64,000 nucleotides of DNA from Desulfosporosinus shakirovi (GTDB taxonomy: Bacteria; Bacillota; Desulfitobacteriia; Desulfitobacteriales; Desulfitobacteriaceae), in NCBI RefSeq assembly GCF_020595055.1, contig NZ_JAJDOO010000023.1:1-64000 (forward strand), in the 5' to 3' direction. The stretch's first letter is position 1. Every line of letters begins with the position of its first letter. This document shows, piece by piece, positions 44,561 through 53,818 of this stretch. The translations under genes were made by a program, and so were the position numbers. A model generated the notes under the pieces. That model did no database searches. It saw only the letters and a list, made by a program, of their open reading frames with translations, and was not told the DNA's origin.

Positions 44561-45382
44561 ATGAAGGACGAATTGGCAAAGAATATTTGTAGATATCGTA
44601 AAGAAAAAGGGTTAACTCAAGAGGAACTGGCAAAAATGCTCGGCCTAACATTTCAAGCCGTGTCTAAATGGGAAACAGGTCAAACCTTTCCAGACATAAC
44701 ATTGTTACCAAGATTATCGCAAGTATTTGACATTAGCGTTGATAAGTTGCTGGGGTATTCTTTTTACGATAAACAAATATCCATCTATGAAGAAGAATAT
44801 AAAATATCAGAATATTATTGGGGAATCGAGCCTTCCAAAGCGTGTTTACGGGTACTTGAACTTTTGCCACCATCCACACGTCGTCTAAAACTCCTCGACA
44901 TAGGTTGTGGGGAAGGTAAAGATGCTGTATTTTTTGCAAGAAATGGATATGATGTAACAGCTATTGACATCTCTGATGCTGGACTAGAAAAAACAAAGCG
45001 TCTTGCTGGCAACGTCCATGTTCAGGTAAAGGTTTTAAAAGCAGATATTTTAGACTACCGTTTAGACACTTATTTTGATGTCATCTTTTCGAGTGGTGTC
45101 TTTCATTACATCAAACCTCAATTACGAGAAGAAATCTTAAACAACTATAAACAGTTTACCAATCCAAATGGACTTCACGTCCTAAATGTATTCGTAAACA
45201 AGCCATTCATTGTTCCACCACCTGAAAAGGAGCCAACTGCTTGTAACTGGACTTCAGGTGAGATATTCACACACTATCACGATTGGTTAATTCAAGAATG
45301 CACAGAAGTAATTTTTGACTGCAATTCCTCGGGTATACCCCATCAACATGCAATGAATAAAATTATTGCTCAGAAATATTAG
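44561..45382 (+). CDS. XRE-type HTH fused to SAM methyltransferase (TehB-like)
   Basis: A 273-residue fusion. Residues 1-65 are an XRE/Cro HTH (ICRYRKEKGLTQEELAKMLG, QAVSKWETG). Residues about 85-273 are a class I methyltransferase: motif I LLDIGCGEGKD near 111-121, then AIDISD and DVIFSSGVFHYI. The C-terminal part resembles TehB-type tellurite or small-molecule methyltransferases, common in this fusion in clostridia. ATG 44561 follows AAGGAGCGAG; an upstream in-frame start at 44507 lacks a site. Confidence 0.8.
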   Translation: MKDELAKNICRYRKEKGLTQEELAKMLGLTFQAVSKWETGQTFPDITLLPRLSQVFDISVDKLLGYSFYDKQISIYEEEYKISEYYWGIEPSKACLRVLELLPPSTRRLKLLDIGCGEGKDAVFFARNGYDVTAIDISDAGLEKTKRLAGNVHVQVKVLKADILDYRLDTYFDVIFSSGVFHYIKPQLREEILNNYKQFTNPNGLHVLNVFVNKPFIVPPPEKEPTACNWTSGEIFTHYHDWLIQECTEVIFDCNSSGIPHQHAMNKIIAQKY

Positions 45383-45540
45383 AAGTCAGAACTTTGAAAG
45401 CGATAACCGAACACTTCTCTAATCTCTTAAATATTCAAATTATAGTCTTGCAACTTATCCATAATTTTTAATCAGTAAGGTTCATAACTGTTCGGAGACC
45501 TCATTCATCGCTCCGCTAAGCTTACCCTCTTCACCACAAG

Positions 45541-46239
45541 TTATCTTGCAAATGTCCTTTCACCCTGTTCATTAAAAAGTACCAATGTGGGAGTACTCAT
45601 GCTTCCTGACATATGTAAATCACTCAAATTATCAGCATATGCTTCTATCTCAAATGTACGAGCCTCGCCTGGGTTCAATTCAAATGTTTCCATCATGTTA
45701 TCCATATCTTTTAAAACCAAGCCATCCCCGAAGAAACGTTTTAAGTCATCATCGGTACTATGCGATTTAATCTCCATATGGAATGTTACAGGTCTCTTGC
45801 CATGGTTAGTTAAATTTATCTCGGCAGAGATTATTATTCTACCATCATCACTGACCTTGAAATTACATGAGCTTATCCCTTTATCATATCCAATAGAGTT
45901 AATCCCTGTAGAAAATCTCATAACTAATTGTTCACCTGCATATGTAATTGGCAACCAACATAAAACCAAAATTAGTGTAATAATATTCAGCCTATTAGCT
46001 AATTTTGTAGGTGCTGACTCTAACGAAAACCTTAAACAGATTGCCCCTACAAGTAATAATACCAAAAAAGCTATTACACTATAATGTGTCCCTGATGAAC
46101 CGTTCGACCAGGGTAGTTGATTTAGGAACTTGAAAATATAATCCCCTATTGTCCATCCGTTAGAAAATTGAATCATAGATGCTAACGAAAAGAGAATTAT
46201 GACAAATGAGCAAATTGTGCCTACGACCCATCTCTTCAT
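45541..46239 (-). CDS. Membrane-anchored hypothetical protein
   Basis: A 232-residue protein with three hydrophobic segments in the first 110 residues (TICSFVIILFSLASMI; VIAFLVLLLVGAICL; IITLILVLCWLP) and a beta-rich outer part (DGRIIISAEINLTNHGKRPVTF), maybe an Ig-like fold. GAGGTGGG lies before the ATG. Function unknown. Confidence 0.55.
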   Translation of the reverse strand: MKRWVVGTICSFVIILFSLASMIQFSNGWTIGDYIFKFLNQLPWSNGSSGTHYSVIAFLVLLLVGAICLRFSLESAPTKLANRLNIITLILVLCWLPITYAGEQLVMRFSTGINSIGYDKGISSCNFKVSDDGRIIISAEINLTNHGKRPVTFHMEIKSHSTDDDLKRFFGDGLVLKDMDNMMETFELNPGEARTFEIEAYADNLSDLHMSGSMSTPTLVLFNEQGERTFAR

Positions 46240-46363
46240 TTTCCCACCTCAAATCACGAAATTTACAATCCCTAATATACAACACGAGCAATTGAGAGAC
46301 GACCCGCAGGTCTCCTTTTCTTGACCTAAATTCTACATAATCAGAATGATGCGTAGTAACCTT

Positions 46364-46407
46364 TTATCCCCTTGAATAGATTTTCGAATTCTATTCAAGG
46401 GGATAAA
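46364..46407. terminator. Terminator overlapping the end of the next gene
   Basis: TTTATCCCCTTGAATAGA pairs fully with its complement; T's follow on the minus strand weakly. The minus-strand gene's TGA lies inside one arm. Confidence 0.6.
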
Positions 46408-46769
46408 GATGGCGTTCCTTGATGGAAAACTATCTTCCATTTACTATCATAACGTTTCCATATGGAACTACGGAGTGAATACTTCTTCCTTTCATCTAAA
46501 TCGCTATGTTTATCTACCTTGTACATCGCTAATATACAATCTGTAGCTAGCTCTCTAATCTTAAAATTAATTATTTCCCAGTCCAAATCAGAATTATCAT
46601 TTTGCTCTTGAAATACATCACCATTTTTATAATGGTATTCACTCCCTGAACCTGTAAACTCAATAAAGTCATCTACTAATAGTCCAGCTATTTTTTGTGG
46701 TGACTTTCTTATTTCAGATGTCAATAAACTATTTTCTAGTTGTAAGATATGTTTCGCAATTGCATCCAT
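46395..46769 (-). CDS. DUF4440/SnoaL-like (NTF2-fold) protein
   Basis: A 124-residue protein with the plan of DUF4440 proteins: N-terminal helix LQLENSLLTSEIRKSPQKIAG, then LLVDDFIEFTGSG and the end SSIWKRYDSKWKIVFHQGTP. These have an NTF2-like cone fold and varied or unknown roles. ATG 46769 follows AAGG at 8 bases. Confidence 0.7.
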   Translation of the reverse strand: MDAIAKHILQLENSLLTSEIRKSPQKIAGLLVDDFIEFTGSGSEYHYKNGDVFQEQNDNSDLDWEIINFKIRELATDCILAMYKVDKHSDLDERKKYSLRSSIWKRYDSKWKIVFHQGTPSLSP

Positions 46770-46903
46770 TGTTTCCACCTTAACGTTGCCCCCTTTTTAC
46801 TTCAAAATATCGTACTGATGCGTCACAGCATTAGAAGAACGCGACATATTTATTTATCCAACAACATACTAACCTTGGACTTTTTCAGTAAATAACCAAG
46901 TGA

Positions 46904-47188
46904 TTACCCAATAGCTCCTGATGACCATGATAGTGTAATACACTTTATTTCAAAGAGATATCCATGTATTCCTAAATGCACAAAATATCCAGGCCCATAA
47001 GTTGGAGCTAAGGTAAGTATAACTATAGGGATAAACAAAATTGCTAATTTACCGATGGGAGCAAGAAAAATAGAAAGTACATATACTAAACCACTTATTC
47101 CCCAATAGAGCGATATGAATTTAGTAAAGCTTTTTGCCTTTAAATATCCCATAACCATTCCATAGAATAGCCAAACTACTAAAAACAC
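46904..47188 (-). pseudogene. 5'-truncated membrane protein
   Basis: About 94 residues with three hydrophobic segments (FLVVWLFYGMVMGYL; LYWGISGLVYVLSIFL; ILFIPIVILTLA). The frame opens upstream without a normal start or ribosome site and stops soon after, so it looks like the end of a longer gene. It abuts an oppositely oriented fragment at 47212, suggesting a recombination joint. Confidence 0.4.
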
Positions 47189-47211
47189 TACTGCCTCTAC
47201 AGCGGTACTGT

Positions 47212-47403
47212 ATGTTATACCCTATATTGATAGGAAAGATTTTAGGAGTACCAGGCTTATTTCACCGTATTCACCAAGAAGGAAAATGGAGAATTGACTG
47301 GCAGATGCTTCTCCCTGTAGGTATTCCAACATTTCTTTACAATATTAATCTCGTGTTGTCTCTGCTAATTCAAATTATGTATGAGATAATTTCGGAAACA
47401 TGA
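47212..47403 (+). pseudogene. Fragment of a membrane protein
   Basis: Reads KILGVPGLFHRIHQEGKW and PVGIPTFLYNINLVLSLLI; protein-like but without ribosome site, and its end overlaps the acetyltransferase gene on the other strand. Probably a remnant. Confidence 0.3.
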
Positions 47404-48271
47404 ATTGGTTGCTTTTAAGCAGTTGTAGGTCTTTTCCCATTGCAAATAAAGTTTCCTCACCCTCAAGCAATATTGTTTCAAATGAAGAAGTATCTAGGGG
47501 AGTATAGGAAAGAGCTATTCTTTTTACGCTCTTGTTTGTCATAGCGTTCAGTACTATATTTAATGGAATACTTTCAGAGCAAAAAATATCTATCACTTCC
47601 AACGTGTCTTCCACAAAGTCTGCAATTACAACGGCATCATAATCTTCCAAATAGTAAACGTTGTCTTTCATAAATAGGGTGCAATAAAACATAACCAGTT
47701 CTGAATTCGTGCACATAGAAAGTTTGGAAACAGGAACGGCGTGCATTACCTTGTCAATTACGAAGGCACTATTGTTCTCATCAGACATATTCAGCTTTTT
47801 GACTGATACGTCTGTTTGAATTGAGTTTGCCTTATGCACACATTGATATTGCTTTAATTCATAAAATCCAAACTTAGGATAAAAATGGAGCACGGAGTCA
47901 TTCGCAAACAAGTATATTAAGTCGCATTTGTCCTGATAATCAGCAATCGCTTTATTTGTCAGCACTCGTGATAAGCCTTGCTTTCTGTAATCGGGATGGG
48001 TCATTACAGTTCCAAGTTGAATATACCGTTTCTCATCTCCAAAAACTTTAAAATCCATGATATTAACGGATACGTTAGAAACAATCTTTTCTTCATCTAT
48101 TAACGAATAAGGTATATACTGATTTTTCCAATATCCATCTTGATACCACTGTTCAAAATCAAATCCAAATGTTTTTTGTGTTAAATCATTAAAACTCTTT
48201 CTGAGTTCATTGTTTTTCCCGTATCCATGCACAAATTCATACTCTTTCCCGTTGATGTTCATATATTCCAT
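47375..48271 (-). CDS. GNAT-family N-acetyltransferase
   Basis: A 298-residue protein with an N-terminal GNAT domain: KYIQLGTV-like RYIQLGTVMTHPDYRKQGLSRVL is the acetyl-CoA loop, followed by IYLFANDSVLHFYPKFGFYEL. The C-terminal 130 residues may be a second, degenerate GNAT-like unit. GGGGGAG lies 7 bases before the ATG. Substrate unknown. Confidence 0.8.
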   Translation of the reverse strand: MEYMNINGKEYEFVHGYGKNNELRKSFNDLTQKTFGFDFEQWYQDGYWKNQYIPYSLIDEEKIVSNVSVNIMDFKVFGDEKRYIQLGTVMTHPDYRKQGLSRVLTNKAIADYQDKCDLIYLFANDSVLHFYPKFGFYELKQYQCVHKANSIQTDVSVKKLNMSDENNSAFVIDKVMHAVPVSKLSMCTNSELVMFYCTLFMKDNVYYLEDYDAVVIADFVEDTLEVIDIFCSESIPLNIVLNAMTNKSVKRIALSYTPLDTSSFETILLEGEETLFAMGKDLQLLKSNQFMFPKLSHT

Positions 48272-48361
48272 GAAACCGCTCCCCCTATGTCAGATATAAA
48301 TAATCAATAGAAATATTTCATATTCCCTTATCCCTAGAACAATAATCTCCAGTAAATGAAT

Positions 48362-48949
48362 CTATGCACCTTCGCCAGGTATGACATGCGAGCTTTCATC
48401 ATTAATTGCCCATTTATTACCTGTTCGAACAACTGAAAATCGATAATGCAATCCAACTTCAGGGTGAGCAATTACATTGTTAATCAACGCTTTATTCCAA
48501 ACCCAAATGTCAGCACTGACGGTGGCCATGTTGACATGTCCACTTATCTTAATATTTTTATACTTGGAAACTCCACCGTCTGAAAATCTATAGTTACCTG
48601 TTTCCTGTGCATTTATCATCTCTACTGATTGCCCAACTATTTTCTTTAAAATCCGCGAGTTTGGAGTATAGGATTTAGAAAGCTTATCTTCAATGTTCTC
48701 ATTTGCTATTTTCTTAACTTCGTCTGTAAGACTGATGTTAGGGTTTGAACGATATGGTTCTGCTAGTATAATAGCCGTTTGCTCCGTTGCCACGGAATCT
48801 AAAATTAGCCTTTGGATTTCGCTTGCATCATTCGGCTTAATGCTTGTGAATCTCCATTGGACAAACCAGCTTAAAAGCAAGATGCCAAATATGATAACTA
48901 TTCTAATAACCCATTTTTTGTTTTTAAGCCAAAACGTAATGCTATTCAT
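48362..48949 (-). CDS. Membrane-anchored hypothetical protein
   Basis: A 195-residue protein with one N-terminal membrane helix (WVIRIVIIFGILLLSWFV) and an outer domain of mixed strands and helices. ATG 48949 follows GGGAGG at 6 bases. No family recognised. Confidence 0.5.
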   Translation of the reverse strand: MNSITFWLKNKKWVIRIVIIFGILLLSWFVQWRFTSIKPNDASEIQRLILDSVATEQTAIILAEPYRSNPNISLTDEVKKIANENIEDKLSKSYTPNSRILKKIVGQSVEMINAQETGNYRFSDGGVSKYKNIKISGHVNMATVSADIWVWNKALINNVIAHPEVGLHYRFSVVRTGNKWAINDESSHVIPGEGA

Positions 48950-49067
48950 ACTGAACCTCCCAAAACAGACCACTCACCATATACCTTAGCCAATTTTTGT
49001 TTTTCATTTTCCCTCTTGAAAGGCAAGAGTATAATACTCCTGCTTTTCCGTCATAGTGACAATAATT

Positions 49068-49928
49068 CTAATTCATTATTTCTTCTATACTCAAAAAATC
49101 ACTTGGAGGAATAATGACCTCTGGCTTCATATACGCAATTATCTCAGGCCTTGAATAACGGAAATCCTTCCATATCACATAAAGGGCTTTCTTTATTAAC
49201 CACTTCTTAATTTCCTCTTTTTCGAAATAATCTTCTTCGTACTCACGTTTATTATTGTAAAAGCTAAACCAAGCAAAACTGTCTAAGCTCGCTTTAAATG
49301 TAATTAGATATGGGTTTACTCGCTTCATCCAATTATCTTCAATTATGTTAGCTTTAAAAAGTTCTTTCAAATTATGCAAAAATTCAGGTCTCTCGTGAAC
49401 TCTACCACCATACGAAGTCTTGTTTGCCATACTAAAGAATCCGTTGATTTGATAATCGTAATATATTTTATGGGCGACTCTACAAATTCTATGTTTTTGT
49501 GAACCACCTGGAAGCCCTATATCATCGGATTTATATGTAATATCAATCTTTTCTCCTTTACAAGCCATCCATTTGTTCGATATATCAAAGAAAATCCCGA
49601 AACTCGCTAAGTATTCCTTAAGTATTGTTTCCATGGTTAATGATTGCTGAAGATTTAATAAGCCAAACTTCCTTAAAGATTGGCATTCATCATGACTGGT
49701 AGAGATATGCTGTACAATTAATTGCAAATTGCGAATCTGTACTTTCTCTAGTTTGATATCATTCTTATCTATAAAATCTTCAGCATCATACTCTACAGCA
49801 TTATTACTAATGTAATTTTCAATATTATCTATACCTATGTTTAAAAAATTGCTCAGAAACCCCTTTGCCTTTTCTTGTGAAGTTATATCAAACATTGTTT
49901 CGTCATGCAATGCTATATCACCATCCAT
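49068..49928 (-). CDS. Hypothetical protein
   Basis: A 286-residue soluble, acidic protein without recognised domains. The start is weak: no good ribosome site before ATG 49928. Blocks such as GLPGGSQKHRICRVAHKIYYDYQ and VHERPEFLHNLKELF do not match a family I know. Confidence 0.45.
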   Translation of the reverse strand: MDGDIALHDETMFDITSQEKAKGFLSNFLNIGIDNIENYISNNAVEYDAEDFIDKNDIKLEKVQIRNLQLIVQHISTSHDECQSLRKFGLLNLQQSLTMETILKEYLASFGIFFDISNKWMACKGEKIDITYKSDDIGLPGGSQKHRICRVAHKIYYDYQINGFFSMANKTSYGGRVHERPEFLHNLKELFKANIIEDNWMKRVNPYLITFKASLDSFAWFSFYNNKREYEEDYFEKEEIKKWLIKKALYVIWKDFRYSRPEIIAYMKPEVIIPPSDFLSIEEIMN

Positions 49929-50344
49929 ATAATTATGAAGAAAGCTTAGGTTCTCATTTAATGATGCATAAAGCTCCTAAACACCCTTTTAGAACATTCC
50001 ACAAATTCCCTCTCTCATGAATTCAACAAATTTCCAAATATTCCTCCCAAAAACGCGAGCATCCCAAAAATTAACCAGAACGCCAGGTAACGTTCTGGAA
50101 TTCCGCCTCAAATCAAAATCAAATCCCTACTTAATGATGCATTTAATACTGTAATGATTTGACTTGACTTATCTCAATCCCAATCAAATAGAGCTTAAAA
50201 AGGTCATTTAAAAGCTTTGCCTACTAAGCTAATTTATCATGCGGTTAGGATAGACCTTGGGTAAATTAAACCCTAGCGTAAGAAATCTATAACCATAAGA
50301 CAATCATTAACATATTAGTCATAACAACATTAGTCATCATGAGA
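49929..50344. other. Gene-free stretch left of element copy 2
   Basis: No gene on either strand. A small perfect hairpin CCAGAACG/CGTTCTGG (about 50078-50099) and two TTAATGATGCAT copies (about 49958 and 50132) are the only structures seen. Confidence 0.45.
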
Positions 50345-50589
50345 TGACAACTACAGCGGGTGTGGGTGGGGTGTGGGTGGGGGGGCATCTCAACCAAGAC
50401 CGTAGCTCACGAAGGTGGTTATTTAACTATATTTATTAACGTAAAGATACTAATATAAAGATATATAAATAAATAACCAACCCACTGTATTAAGTATAAT
50501 AAAATACCTTCGATACCTTCGATTTCAGCTGTAGCAATGATGACAGCCATTCAAGAACCTTCGGCTTGCACCCCCCACTGTAGTTGTCA
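50345..50589. mobile_element. Inverted-repeat-bounded element, copy 2
   Basis: A 245-bp unit with ends TGACAACTACAGCGGG... and ...CCCCCCACTGTAGTTGTCA, ACCTTCG repeats and an AT-rich centre (about 50430-50480). Homologous to copy 1 at 42867 in the same orientation. It lies just past the 3' end of the primase-helicase gene, where satellite-type replication origins often are. Its left end also carries five G-runs. Confidence 0.7.
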
Positions 50590-50727
50590 AAAAATATGTA
50601 CTAAAAAGGAATAGCTCCTTGCTATCCCTTCGCACCTTTTATATTTAAGGCATTTTAGCCGATATTTTCAAATTTCAGATGCCTTACCTGCTTTAATTAA
50701 ATGTTCAATATCAAGACCAACCAACAA

Positions 50728-53076
50728 CTAAATGAGCTTTAACCCCCGCCAAATAGCCCTTCTCGTTTTTCCATCTTTTCCTTTTGATATGGTAGTCCCG
50801 TAGTTTTCTTCCATTTCATGAATGAATCTCCTGTTATCGATTGGCATAATTCCATCAGATTTGCTACTTTGTTGATACCGCCCAAAAAGTTCTTCAGCGG
50901 ACATCACAGAATCAGCTTCAAAAACACAATTATTTTCAACAAACCAACGAACGCTACTCGATTCTATTTTATATTTAGCAAGAACCTTTTGTGAGTACTT
51001 ATTTTCGATAAATATGAAGTTATTTTTAATCAGGCGGTTCAAACCCTCAATAGCCCAGAGGAAAATCCCATCCTTTTCCTCAATGAGTTTTTCTGTTAGG
51101 TGAGTATCCATTTCATCTCTGTCGATTCTATTTTCAAAAGGTAATATAGTCAACCTACTATAAAAACTCTCCCCGCTGTCGCCAGAATTTTGAGGAAGAT
51201 GGTTAGCTGAAAATAGAAAACGTGCCCTATTTCTAAATTCAAAAGCGTTTACATTTTTGTTTTCCGCTGTAGTTCTATCTTCACCAATAAGGGTTTTAAA
51301 ATTGCCAACATCTTTTAACGCTTTATCTGGTAAATCGGCAAAGGTATTCAATAATTTCCCAAAGAGTCTCGCTGGACGAAATCTATCGGATAAATCCTGC
51401 CATGCAATATTAGAAACATTATTTTCTCCAATAATTGATTCAATGACACGGATAAACGTAGACTTACCAGTTCTACCTGGGCCATAGAGGATAACAGCTT
51501 TCTGTGCATGAGTAATTGGAACTAGAAAATACCCAACAATTTCCTGTGCCAAGACCACCGATTCTGGCGGTAGAGCCTGATTAATAAATTCTTTAAATCG
51601 TTCACATTTGGCATCAGGTTCATATGAGCAATCTAATCGTACTAAACTAAGATGTTCGGGTGTATGGGATAAGAGCCTTTCTTGTTTGACATCATACAAG
51701 CCATTTTTGAGATTAATAATATAGGATAATGAAGGTAAATCAAACTCTACTCGGTTTCGTGAGCATTCTATCTTCCACTGTTTTCGGACATCCCGAATAG
51801 CATACATAGTTGCATGGTCATCTCGCAAGTGGTCCTTAACTATTACATCTAATTCAATATCTTCAGCAAGTGAATAAACCCCTTTTTCATATTTGTAGGC
51901 TTGTCCGTTCGAATAGACTACTTGAATGTTCTCATAAAGGTATCTTGCGAGCACGGCGGGGAGAAACTTAAGGTTGCCATTAGGTAGGATTTGATACCAA
52001 GCAGGTAGATTTGGCGTAGTAACTTTTTGTTCATTAGAACCAGTAGACTCTTTATCACGAGAGTCAGCATTTTCTTCTTTTTCAAACTCTCTCCTCCTTC
52101 CTTGAATCTCAGAATTTCCATCAATTCTTTTTCGCTCCTTCATCTGTCTATCATAGACTTTTGTACACCTTGCAATAGCGTCATTAATAACTCCTTGGCC
52201 GTATGTTGAACTTGCTCTCTTTTCGTCCCACTTAGCTCGCTTAAGTCCCGATTGTCTGTAAATCCTGTCCATTCTTTCGCTATCTTTAGCCGTCCAAAAT
52301 GCCAGCATGTTGGCAAAGGAAATTTCCGCTTCGCTCCACGACTTATAGTAACCTTGCCAATTGCCAGAGAATAGCATATCAAAAATATCGCCTCGATTTG
52401 CCCGCTTCGCTTTTTCGATTATCTCTTCATCCGTCAAATCATAATTATTTCGAGTGTACAATCCTCTTCTAATAGCCTCATTTCCTTGTCTCAGCACTTC
52501 TTCTACTGACTCCTGTTTTATCTTGAACTCACTATTCCCCTTATCCCCAAGGTATTCTTTATGAATATTTCTAAGTGCATCACTCCTTTCTTCCACGCAC
52601 CTGGAGCTTCCAGGAACAATATTCCCCGTGACTGTGAAATACCTTTTCTCAGAATACATTTCCAACCCAATGTTGCTATCCCGTTTCTTACCTTCTGGCA
52701 ATTGTCCTTTGCAAAGAATATGGACTCCTGAACCACTGGGAGAAATTTCTGCATAGCTGTTGAGCCGTAAAATAATGTCCCTAGCAACTTCATTCATATT
52801 TCCATTTTCATCAATACAATGGTCAATATCAATTCCAACATACGGATTCTCGTAAGTAAATACGAACCCTATACCATCGAGTTTAAATCTCTCATAAGCG
52901 GATAATGCTTCCCTAAATGTCCCCCACGTCTGAGGACTTGTCGTATCCGCTCGTTTACCATCGGCAGGGTTAATTGGAATTTTTGCAAGTCTCCCATTTC
53001 TCTCCTCTCTTTTCCATCCTACCCAATACTTTTTCTCCTTGAGTTTATCAGGGATATTGTTATAATTATTTGTCAT
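50728..53076 (-). CDS. Primase-helicase (primase-polymerase plus D5/SF3 helicase)
   Basis: A 782-residue replication protein of the phage/plasmid primase type. Residues about 15-190 are a primase-polymerase (AEP) domain with GIDIDHC (metal-binding acidic pair) near 92 and SGSGVHI near 125. Residues about 370-480 are the D5_N-type region. Residues about 520-690 are the SF3 helicase: Walker A GPGRTGKST near 533, NTFADLPDKAL, FSANHLP. It would unwind and prime a mobile element's DNA. GGAGG lies before the ATG. Confidence 0.88.
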   Translation of the reverse strand: MTNNYNNIPDKLKEKKYWVGWKREERNGRLAKIPINPADGKRADTTSPQTWGTFREALSAYERFKLDGIGFVFTYENPYVGIDIDHCIDENGNMNEVARDIILRLNSYAEISPSGSGVHILCKGQLPEGKKRDSNIGLEMYSEKRYFTVTGNIVPGSSRCVEERSDALRNIHKEYLGDKGNSEFKIKQESVEEVLRQGNEAIRRGLYTRNNYDLTDEEIIEKAKRANRGDIFDMLFSGNWQGYYKSWSEAEISFANMLAFWTAKDSERMDRIYRQSGLKRAKWDEKRASSTYGQGVINDAIARCTKVYDRQMKERKRIDGNSEIQGRRREFEKEENADSRDKESTGSNEQKVTTPNLPAWYQILPNGNLKFLPAVLARYLYENIQVVYSNGQAYKYEKGVYSLAEDIELDVIVKDHLRDDHATMYAIRDVRKQWKIECSRNRVEFDLPSLSYIINLKNGLYDVKQERLLSHTPEHLSLVRLDCSYEPDAKCERFKEFINQALPPESVVLAQEIVGYFLVPITHAQKAVILYGPGRTGKSTFIRVIESIIGENNVSNIAWQDLSDRFRPARLFGKLLNTFADLPDKALKDVGNFKTLIGEDRTTAENKNVNAFEFRNRARFLFSANHLPQNSGDSGESFYSRLTILPFENRIDRDEMDTHLTEKLIEEKDGIFLWAIEGLNRLIKNNFIFIENKYSQKVLAKYKIESSSVRWFVENNCVFEADSVMSAEELFGRYQQSSKSDGIMPIDNRRFIHEMEENYGTTISKGKDGKTRRAIWRGLKLI

Positions 53077-53818
53077 CTAATTCCTCCTTCGTGTTTTTGA
53101 AGCCTCGGCTTCTATAAGCGAAATATTACACCTTAGTGAATTGTAAGGAAACAAGTTTTATGCTCTATGTTGCTTTACAAATTCGTCATCCATTAAACTA
53201 GACCATAATCCCCTACTATTGTGGGGCAAGCAATAATAGTGATTTCACTACTAGAAATAGAAAAATGATTGGAATGTAGACAGATTGGCTCCATCTTAGT
53301 ATGAGAGGTATACTTCTTGAGCCTATTTCCTTTTTTCCTAAGCTTAGCTTATATAACCCTTACGGGTTGCCACCTGTACTATCTTAGTTACCTGATTGTC
53401 CACTTTGCTTATCTACATCCCCCCTTACTTACTCGATGAACAAATAATAGCCTCTTTGTAAAGAGTCTGGAAGGGCTTTTTTGCATGACCCCGTTCTATG
53501 CTTTCAATCGTGATGCACTTATAAAAGGAGAATAAAAAACCTGCCCTTTAAGAGCAGGTTTTTCCTATGCAAGGGGTTATTAATTTTATTATGACTTAAG
53601 ACCGATTCGTTTGAAGAGAACAGCCCTTCAATTCCGCAACAATACCTTTTTGGGAAATGATGATGACTTTGTTAATGATATACCCTTTGAAAACAGTTTA
53701 CAGTAAATCCGAAATTAATAAGGTTGTTCATTATATAAACAAACCAAACATCCTCTGGGTGGTCTTTATTTTCCTAAGGAGGCCTTTCCGTCCTAATTAA
53801 CTAATTACTGGACAGAAA
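53077..53818. other. Gene-free region upstream of the primase-helicase
   Basis: About 740 bases with no convincing gene. A terminator-like AAAACCTGC/GCAGGTTTT hairpin is at 53537-53563, and AACCC-ttac-GGGTT at about 53356-53369. The promoter of the primase gene should lie at the left end. Nothing else recognised. Confidence 0.45.
53537..53563. terminator. Intrinsic terminator
   Basis: AAAACCTGC and GCAGGTTTTT arms around CCTTTAAGA; T-runs on both strands, so it may serve the minus-strand gene ending at 53819. Confidence 0.75.
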
